From Dipylidium caninum (Eukaryota; Platyhelminthes; Cestoda; Cyclophyllidea; Dipylidiidae): a DNA stretch of 64,000 nt. Shown one piece after another: positions 56,101 through 64,000 of this stretch. The translations under genes were made by a program, and so were the position numbers. The notes beneath the pieces are model-generated. The model saw only the letters and a program-made list of their open reading frames with translations, was not told the DNA's origin and ran no database searches. Positions within the stretch are counted from its first letter, which is position 1, and each line of letters begins with the position of its first letter. The DNA lies in NCBI GenBank assembly GCA_017562135.1, contig QEYB01000629.1:620001-684000 (forward strand), read 5' to 3'.

Positions 56101-59100
56101 TTTGAATCATGTTATTCCTTTCGAATCATATTATTTACGGAATATTACTAGAAATTGGTGAAAATGTTTTATTTGCCAAATAACAATAATAACTTAAAAT
56201 CGTCGGCTGGTAACTCTTTAATAATTATGCTCGAGGTAGAGCAAAAAAAATCTGAACGGATTTGCTTCTGTGAGGGACGATTAAAGTGGGATAACGTTTC
56301 TAACTTTAGGCGTCAGTGCTAATAGAAGGAGATTGAGGTCAACGGAAACAGTAATAAAGTTCTCCACTAATTCACCAACATCAAAAAATAGCACAAACAC
56401 AAACGTGTTTTACAGTACGAAAGGATGAGTGGGATAAGCTCCCTGGAATGCAGCACTACTAATAGATTCAAAAATCCAAAGGTTGTGGTGAAATCAGTAG
56501 GTAATAGCCTATTGATTATGTTTCGTCGGAAAACTTAATTAATAAATTTAAAAGCAAAATAAAATCCAGGCATAACAGCAAAACCTATATCAGTTCTAAA
56601 AGTATGCAGGTGTTTATAATACTCCGGCAAGGTAAAAGTCTTTCACTCATTCTTTAAGGGTTCATCAGATAGATAACTCTTAAAATATCTACTAAAGCGG
56701 GTCTGAAAGACTTGACCAAGGAACTTCTCACCGAATCCAACCGACGTCCAGCAGCTGCAGCAATTACGATTGATCTCAAGTTATCTTCTAGCTTAATATT
56801 CCGAACTCCTGCAATAGCATGCGGGCCCTTCAGAGCTGTTGAGCACACACCGAAATTTACCACCGGTAGACCCCACAACCATGGTGAGATGCTAAGCTTC
56901 GCATCTCGACACAACAATAATCCTTTCAACCAGTGAAAAATGTAGCCTGGGGCGGGTTGTCTTCTCGCTTGTGGAAATCCTGACCCCAACGGTGCAATAA
57001 GAGCGTTGACGTTCAACGTTTGTGAGGAGGTTTGGATGAGAGGAGCAGAAGGAACGGTGGACATTGTTAGGGAGCCGTATTCCTCTTCTGCTACCAATCC
57101 ATTCGTGGGGGCGGTGGTAAAGGAGGCAGCGGGACCAGTGGAAGAGGAAGTAGAAGTGTTAATGGTGCTAGCAACGGCAGTTGCAGAAGAATTGGCCGAA
57201 AGGTGGTTGAAGTGATGTCCCACTCCAGAACCGTTCAGGTTAGTATCGGATGTCTCTGTGAGACGGTGGGTAGCGGTTGGGGTAGTAAATAGAGCTAGAG
57301 TGTCGTAGATGGCGCCGCAGCAAACCAATGCAGAGATGGACTGATTAGCGTACCAGAGGAGTTCCAGCCAAATTGAGGTGTCAAGGAAGGAGGCAGCGAT
57401 GAAGGGGTCCTGGGGAGTGGATTCAAGATGTACGCCGGAAATGGAGAGAATAAGATCGCCGGAGATAACCTGGTCCATTCCCGCAGGAGGTGGAGGGGGG
57501 GGAGGAAGCGGAGATGGGGTTGAATACTTAATGTCCAATAAGGGGTTGCAGGAATGATCGATCCAAGGCGGTTGACTCCATTTGATGTCTCTAGAATTAG
57601 TGAATATGTCTACATAATTACCCAATACGGCCAAATGATCATTTACAGTAGGCATTTCTGCGTGATATCAGGCGTCAATTAAGATGCAAGAAAAGGAAGT
57701 CCATGGCATTTAAATGAGGTAGTTCTGGTTTGATTAAAATGGAGTAGACCTAAATCTCTGCTTTAGTTTCTTATGCTGCCAGTGCGATACGTTGTAAGGT
57801 GTCAGGATATCATCCAAATTCGATTAACGTCGGACAAAAAATCGTCTTCAAATATTGAAAGGCAATGAAACAACAGGATGAAATTCAAACGTCTTCTCAA
57901 AAATAATGAGATAATGAGGATTCTGATCACTGGTGAGCATATTTACCCTGTGAAGTATTGAGAAAATAATGAAATCGTTCCCTTTTAGCACAACTGGTAT
58001 AAAAAGTACACTTAGTATGCAAAATCAATGGTATCCATGAAATGTAACGATTTAAGGGGTACCGAGATAAAAAAAGAGTCTGTTGCAGTAAATTAACAGA
58101 ATATAATCAGTTCTGCCTACTGATTCACATAGATTATTGGTCGAGCTAAAAGCAACAAACTTTATCATCTACAGTGAAGGATTAAGCACGGAACCCCTAA
58201 GTTTTTAGCCTCTTGTTAAATTCTATTAGAAAAAGAGCGTCAGAAGGCCGCAGATTTTGTCTATTGAAGTACACGTGCTTTCTTACACGCTAAAAGACTA
58301 CGTGATAATTGAATCATTTGCGATTAAAAAAGTGATTAGTAAAGTAGCAGGAATAAAAGAACTCATTAACAAAAGCCGAAGCCGATCTTTCCGAATTGAT
58401 TTAACGAAAAAACGCAATTCATCTTATCTTATCAGGCACCCACATTCGACTATGTGCAACATTCACTTATTACTCTGAGGGAATTCAGCGTTCTTGTAGC
58501 TTGATCAAATTGAGAGAACTAACTTGGAGTTGTATATATGTTCATAGAATCCGCTCCACCGTGCTATGAGAAGAACTAGATTGCGTCGAATTGAGGGGGG
58601 TAAGAGGCGTTGTCGACGTTCCCCTACAATGACGATACATGATGGGTATTGGAGTAAACATTCAGCAGGAGAAAATAGTGCATATTTTGGACTCCTATAT
58701 TTCTATTTGACCTTCAACCCCTGTTATTTACGTAAAAGTATACTTCAAATGTCTAAAATTAGACATGATATAGCGATGCATGCTTCGACAAATAGAACGC
58801 AACAATGACGCAAGCTTAGTCAAAGAATCATACGTGGGAGTCAGATGTAAACTTCACACAATTCGATCTCCGCAATAGACTGATAAAACTCTTATATCTT
58901 TGTTTGTGATTGTAGTAGTAGCAAGATCGTCTAGGTTTGTTCAGTCGAGTTCTTGAATTCCGGATTTCTTAACTCATTCATTACTCTTATTTATCCCAGT
59001 GACCGACTGAGAGAATTAGCATTCGGAAAGGATGTGTATTTTTTGACGTAAAAAATCTCAAAATAATACAATGATTAGCTTGTGGATCTGTTTCGATTGC

Positions 59101-62100
59101 AAGTACTAGAAAAAGTCCCACGTGATAAAACAATGATAAACGACATGAATGCGCAAATAAAATATAGTTTAAAAAAATAAATCATGCTCTGAAATTAAAG
59201 CAAAGAATTCTATTGTCCAAAAGGAACGAAGTTGTTTTAACTGACAAGCAAGTTGCAATGCTTATGATACCCTTCACCAACTATAAAACGACAGTTAATG
59301 AAGAAAAAGTAAAACTCACGAGGCAAGTGTCGAATGAGGTCCCTTATAAACACGCAAAAGTAAAGCCTCATTTCCGTCAGCACCACAGGGTCCACGCCCG
59401 TGGGCGCATGCGCAGGAGCTGCAGAGGCAGCAGCGGTTGCCGAGGGCGTGGTGGTGGCAGCAGTCACGGAAGAGTTCTGCGATACATTGCCACCCACTCC
59501 TGAAACGCCACCAGGACCTCCAATACTACCGCCACCACTGCCAACAACTCCACTGGTGCCACCGACAACGCCTGGAGTAGATGTACCGGACGCAACACAT
59601 GTTCCGACCCCTCCACCTACCATTCCACCACTAGCACCTGTACCGCCAGGAGAGTTGATCGATGTGGCAGCAGTTGAATTTTGAGCGGAAGGAAGGGAAG
59701 AGGTGGTTATAGCAGCCGTAGAAGAGGGGGTGGAGGTAGTAGCTCCACCAAGCCCCATGCCGACGGTGGCGGTGGGAGCGGTGGTGGTATTGCTGCTAAA
59801 CATGGTTACGACCATTGCGGAGGGCTCGTTTAATGACTCCAGGTAGATACGTGTACCCTCGATAAAGTCCATCAAAGTAGGCATAAGAGTACCTTGGTTA
59901 GAGATTATTCCAGCTTCACTAAAAGGAAGCAAGTTATGAATATTGAAGACAAGTAAACGATAATTGATAGCGTTGTTTTCAGTTACTTGTCGCCCAAATT
60001 TTCAAAAGTCAAATTTTTAACGACTCACAACGAGTATTTAAGAAATTTAACACTTTCAGTATAGAAGTCTTAGTGAAATGCAAGCAGGTAGATTAAGTGA
60101 AATTTCGAATAGCACTGGTAAAATAATAAGTTAGGTCTGATTTTACCGCAATATTAAAAAATACTTTGTTTTGCCAGAGAAAAAACGTACTCATGTTGAA
60201 AAACAGCATTCTGAGCCATCAACGCCAGCAGTCGGATAAGGGATAACCTCAATATGTCCCTCCGCCGACGTCGCTGCACATTCTTCTGCTTCAAATCAAC
60301 AGATTCGCGAAGGATTGGGTGCAAATCCTCAAGCACATCCCGAAACGCCGGAGGCTGGATTCGACTTAGCCCACAAATGACAGATTCACGCAACTCTGGT
60401 TGTTCACAACGCAGCAAGGGGAATGATGACTTTCACTAGATCTCGAGCCTTCTCCTTCGCCGAAATGAAGAGTTTACTGTTAGTGAGGTACTGCTGTTGA
60501 CGTGGGCTCATTACTGAAGTCGACTCGGACTCGCCTGATCCCATGACAGTGTCATGACTCGGGAGGAGAGCAATATCAGCAGAACTGTAGAGGAAATTTT
60601 GCACAACTCAAAGCCCCATAAACTTTTTCCCTGAAGAATACAACCTCCCGCATCATAGTATGAGATTCAAAAGTATCACAGCAGAAGTTATCGTAGAACA
60701 ATGTGAGGTTTAAAGTCGCCCTCAAACCATGAAGGAATCTTCATACCTTGAATAGTAGACAATCACTAGTAGTTGCTCTTCTAGTAGTTCGCGGCATAAC
60801 TGACAGAGGAGTCAAGATTTGTATCGCCACCATCAATCTTAACATCAATCTTACATAGCAAATATGCAATGAAATAAATCGGGAAAAGTTGATAAGATTG
60901 GGATCTGTCCCATAGTGAGAACTAGAAGAGCCTAATATGAAAATTCATAACGACCAACGCTTAACAGATAACCGGATTAGATGCTGGCCATTTGTAAAGA
61001 GTTATAGAACTAAGGGGTACAATGCTGAGGTCATATGAATGTGGTATAGCAACTTTTTCATTTGGCATGTCAAGAAAAAGATCATAGACCACAGGAGGTT
61101 GGAATACAGAAATGGTTATAAAACTTCCTGTCTTCATAAACAAACTTTTACTAATCATTAATTTACATCCAAAATTAATGACAATTTGGCATAAGGTCTT
61201 GACTACGAGTGCAGTAATGAGACATAATGGTAGCATTTGCAAAACCGAGAAATGATTATAATCTCAATTAATAAATATGTAAAACCAACAATCTCAATTT
61301 GTGAATCGGAAGACAACAGTAGAGGGTAGAAAGATGTTAAAATAATGGTATCATCCTGGTTACCTTGACACACTAGTGTATCGATAGGTAATGGCCGAAC
61401 GCAAGAGAATGAGTCATGAGATGAAAGAATGAAATTATTAAAAGCAAGAAGTTGTGGGTAAATTAAGACATCTGAGACACCGCAAACCAAAAGAAAGAGG
61501 ATTACGAGCAAGCGTATCGTAGACGGATTATTTGAAAATAGGCTCGATGTACTAAGAAAAGGTTTCACGAACCCTCCACAATGACATGTGCATACTGAAG
61601 GAGTTTAAACAGTAATTCCGTCTTTGAAATTTGAATTAGTGAATAATTTAATTTCCAGAGCGAGAAACAGCACCGATGAAAGACGAAGACTCAAAAACGA
61701 AAAATAGCAGGAGAGCATGAACACACCCAGTGTAAGAATTTGACATGTGTCTCAATAAGTTCCGCCGTCGGTTAGCAATAATTGCCGGGTCCGCATCGTA
61801 GGCAGGCTGTTTTTTGTCCCCCGAGTAGACCCCTGTGGAGGAGGGGGCTATGCAGCAAGCCAAGGTCACATAGTTGTGCCACAGAGGCAACAACTGGTCC
61901 CGTTCCGAAGGCGGAGCTTTCTTACTTGTTGAACGCAACAAAGAAGAGGCGCGGTTCTCGGCTGCTTGAGCACTGTTACAAGTAAGGAAAATTTGACTCA
62001 TTTGTTACTGCAATTTCGTTACCAAATCTAGAATCTGTTGGGCGAATGAAAACCCGGCATAAATTGCTGGTTTTAGAGATATTCACCGGCCATATCAGTG

Positions 62101-63646
62101 CCTAGTTTTAAAAGATTCACGCATAAGATGTTAACAAAATACTGAGGCTGAAAATTGGAAAGAGCAGATATCCTTGGAGTGTATCCCCAAAAACCGACAA
62201 AATTATCAATGGGTACTAAGTTACCAATATGTGAAAAATTTCTCGATAGGCTGTTAGCATCCATGACGGAGTCAAACTTCTATAGATTCATAGTGCTGTA
62301 TACCAACAATAACTGACTCATGGAACACGCCATTATGATTTGAGCAATTTCTGTTCGAAAAACAACAAATGAGAATTCAGAAATTTCAAGAAATAGTTAA
62401 AACGCACATTCCAAAACAAAAATTTCACTTAAGACTGCCTGCAATTATTCAATCATACGAATTCAAATATTTGACATAAAACATTGTAAGTACTTGGGAT
62501 CAATGAGAGAGAAGACTTGCACCAGTCTCGGGAAGACTGTATTCCATGCATAGAGCACTGCGGGGTGGAGCCTAAGGGCATTAGAGGTGGAGAGAGGGAC
62601 GGAAAGGGCGGTGGCCCATACGTCAGTGAGTTGAGTACGATCCAGCTGAGGCTGCAAGAGGTACGGGGAGAGGAGACACTGGCAGAAAGTTGAGGGTCTC
62701 GAGGCGGTAGGGTCTGCATTTGGAGTCGCATTTGAAACGACTGGCGACTTGCGTCCAGTTCGGTCCGGCGAGGTCTTCAAGCCCGATTTTCCAGTGATAG
62801 TTGTGGATAAAGGCACCTTGTTGCCATGCCCTTGATCTGATCATGATAGATGAACAAATACAAGGATTGACAGTGGAACTATGCCATTCTCATAATAAGG
62901 ACACTAGCTTGCGTAGCAAATATGCAGGAAAGTTGGAGATTTGAGAGATGGTTATTAAAAGTATTCGAGTTATAGACATCCGAAAATATAAGTAATGCCA
63001 CCTCAGATAAGTCCATGAAGCATGAAAAAGAAGCAATTATGTTATACCATGATCCATCGCATCCTGCAACAACTCGTATTTCAAATAACACGTCTTTAAG
63101 GTCAAAGAATGACAGGAAGAAAGTGTCAAGACTCTAAAGTGTACGAAATTTCGGCTGCTTTTAGTCTCCACATCAGTTAAAATGCGTTCACAACAAATTT
63201 ATGCACGTATGTTTTGATTATTGCGACTTCGAAGTTAACCATGAAAATACGCTAACGGAGAGGTGCCTTTTGAAGCCACTCCAATGCTGTAACGAGATAG
63301 GCACAATTTATAATTCCTTATTAATAACGAAGCGGAATGAGTGAAAAATAAAATTCATAAACACCAGTAGTGTCTACAACAACCTGGAGAGCGCTCGCGG
63401 TTATGAATTTGAAATAAAAAACTGTAACAAGAAGGAAAACGTACCGGTTACCGGTTTGGCACTTTCCAAATCACCGTTACTGAATCGGTGCACGTACGAA
63501 GACAAAGCAGAAGTGGTGAGGTTCGTTGCACCGAGCACAGGTTTGTGGCTCAATGTGGATGGTTGTCGTGGCCCGCAGAGCCATGGCGGACTGGAGCGCT
63601 CTGCTAGTGACTTGAAGTCTACTGTCGGGAGACTTGTCAAGTCATG
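35109..63646 (-). CDS. FRY: Furry (FRY) homologue, C-terminal majority; 5' end beyond the window
   Basis: Furry proteins are giant scaffolds of about 3,000 residues that work with NDR/Trc kinases and MOB proteins in cell morphogenesis and spindle function. Exon blocks on the minus strand, from 5' to 3', lie near 63646-63452, 63118-63048, 62850-62494, 61976-61735, 60604-60170, 59920-59330, 57600-56700, 55421-55209, 55122-54420, 54346-54160, 53328-52990, 52460-51325, 50801-50600, 48880-48350, 47660-47115, 47045-46464, 45663-44990, 44190-43920, 42310-41855, 39846-39136, 38660-38190, 38071-37900, 36630-36510, 36170-35925, 35760-35670 and 35317-35109. Family landmarks are RRRRRDILRLSLIRLLALM, HYWTINIELVDLFAQGS, MVLNNFLYLTICFANYPNE, QQPLPMPREGS, GLDHCRPLVQEESKQLL, FASRSLQIYRALEAQLDEK, YMVELFLTLEAAVEHI, LLDSDYEYEYLAGIRLLSRL and GRVLDFDTSILQSAPLI. 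Order and spacing match Furry throughout. The N-terminal ~900 residues should lie right of 64,000. The final exon ends LEVQGM and TAG at 35109. One one-base insertion is suspected near 60410. Confidence 0.92.
38179..39846 (-). other. Furry C-terminal disordered exons with acidic tract
   Basis: The exon around 39846-39136 begins RGHSITSHTEFNDEV, the position of the WGVRRRSLDSL-type motif of FRY. It continues with a His/Gln-rich stretch and then about 30 mostly Glu/Asp residues (39500-39590; GAAGAGGAGGA-like on the coding strand). A Ser/Ala/Pro-rich linker follows. The next exon (38.66-38.19 kb) is Ser/Arg/Pro-rich. No folded domain is expected. The frame is open throughout, and the plus-strand poly-Ser frame is a shadow. 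Confidence 0.75.
41781..42317 (-). other. Furry exon: conserved C-terminal helical segment and polyalanine insert
   Basis: The coding strand reads PLWPEVTLLYQVVVTRSATL, matching the FRY segment before its phosphorylatable linker. An insert with a run of eight alanines (GCAGCCGCAGCAGCTGCGG on the coding strand near 42130) follows, and then LAGRVLDFDTSILQSAPLI. The exon ends near 41855 (AWKSPWNRQ) at a CAG|GTTAGC donor. Confidence 0.75.
43795..43830. repeat. 12-bp tandem repeat (3 copies) in a Furry intron
   Basis: Three perfect adjacent copies of GGCCCAAGACAC lie here, followed by GTAG. It sits in an intron of the minus-strand gene, has no coding effect, and is locally GC-rich in AT-rich surroundings. 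Confidence 0.9.
51243..51296. repeat. 27-bp perfect tandem duplication in a Furry intron
   Basis: Two adjacent identical copies of a unit beginning GAGAAATGCTGTTGAGCTAA (51243-51269 and 51270-51296) lie just downstream of the long Furry exon that ends at 51325. They look like a simple recent duplication. Confidence 0.92.
51325..52460 (-). other. Long (~1.1 kb) Furry exon with a basic disordered insert
   Basis: This uninterrupted exon, the longest in the window, runs from an acceptor near 52461 (TTTTGCATAG) to a GTAAGT donor at 51324. The first ~280 codons are Ser/Arg/His-rich with no folded domain (segments such as SRLRKILSRRRL and YKRQNSRHHHRRHRHE). The last ~90 codons return to conserved Furry sequence (QQPLPMPREGS to RRHMPLLLLCLF). 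The next exon at 50801 continues with GLDHCRPLV in phase. Confidence 0.8.
59237..59932 (-). other. Furry exon with a Gly/Thr/Ser/Ala-rich low-complexity insert
   Basis: Conserved Furry sequence at both ends (LMDFIEGTRIYLESLNE and VLTEMRLYFCVFIRDLIRHL) encloses about 125 residues of Gly, Ala, Thr, Ser and Val, including GGVGTCVASGTSTPGVVGG. The frame stays open. In human FRY the two flanks are separated only by a short loop, so this is a lineage-specific expansion inside a helical-repeat domain. Confidence 0.75.
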
Positions 63647-64000
63647 CTAGGGGAGATATTTAAAATTATATACTTTTTTGGCTTACTTGCGGTAATCCTA
63701 ATTTCAATGTAAGTCATGCGCGATTTTTTCCCAATGATTAAAAGGTAGGAGGGATATTTGTAAAAATACTAGAGGGAAAAACGACTGAGGTAGGCCGTTA
63801 TAAGGCCCAAGACCAGTATACCTCTATTCGAACAATTCAAATACATAAATGGGCTCATGTTTTTACTAAAATTTTGTGCGTCGGCTTAATTTGCCATTAA
63901 GTAACCTGTTCCTCATTCACCTACGTACTTGTTCAACCATTTTACCGATAAGAGGAAAATGATAGATACTAGACTAAAGAAATCCTACCGTTTTAGTTCA

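Overview
This is eukaryotic (animal) nuclear DNA. The five protein genes that can be read are all interrupted by introns. In the best-resolved gene (an EDC4 homologue) several introns are only 29-36 nt long and sit beside introns of 200-1,200 nt. Such tiny introns mixed with long ones are typical of parasitic flatworms, so a tapeworm or fluke is the best guess. This is inference from gene structure; no species can be named from the sequence alone.
Layout, left to right. (1) About 2.2-6.9 kb, minus strand: the decapping scaffold EDC4/Ge-1, with 15 exons resolved and the C-terminal end not found. A 159-residue, very basic, intronless ORF lies inside its largest resolved intron. (2) 6.9-7.84 kb: a short divergent intergenic region shared by the 5' ends of EDC4 and glutamate dehydrogenase. 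(3) 7,840-9,757, plus strand: a complete six-exon mitochondrial-type glutamate dehydrogenase of 524 residues. (4) 9,997-23,851: a giant interrupted palindrome with two arms of about 4.0 kb in opposite orientation around a 5.9-kb spacer. The arms carry a GC-rich, C/A-biased, non-coding core full of short tandem repeats. (5) 26,237-30,438, plus strand: a V-ATPase subunit a gene that is recognisable from end to end but broken by more than a dozen single-base indels. (6) About 32.2-34.3 kb, plus strand: a coiled-coil protein of unknown family, indel-damaged at its 5' end and clean at its 3' end. (7) 35,109 to about 63.65 kb, minus strand: most of a Furry (FRY) homologue. Its 5' part lies beyond the right edge. 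It contains long low-complexity inserts and is convergent with the coiled-coil gene.
The genes are unrelated housekeeping or morphogenesis genes: mRNA decapping, glutamate metabolism, proton pumping, and NDR-kinase/microtubule scaffolding. There is no operon-like logic. The most unusual item is the palindrome. The differences I checked between its arms are largely one-base changes in homopolymer length, and the V-ATPase frameshifts are of the same kind. The simplest common explanation is a noisy long-read assembly with unpolished stretches. In that case the arms are really near-identical and the V-ATPase gene is probably intact in the organism. A real, very recent pseudogene is the alternative. 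All exon boundaries were read by eye from GT/AG sites, phase consistency and remembered family similarity. No alignment program was run.
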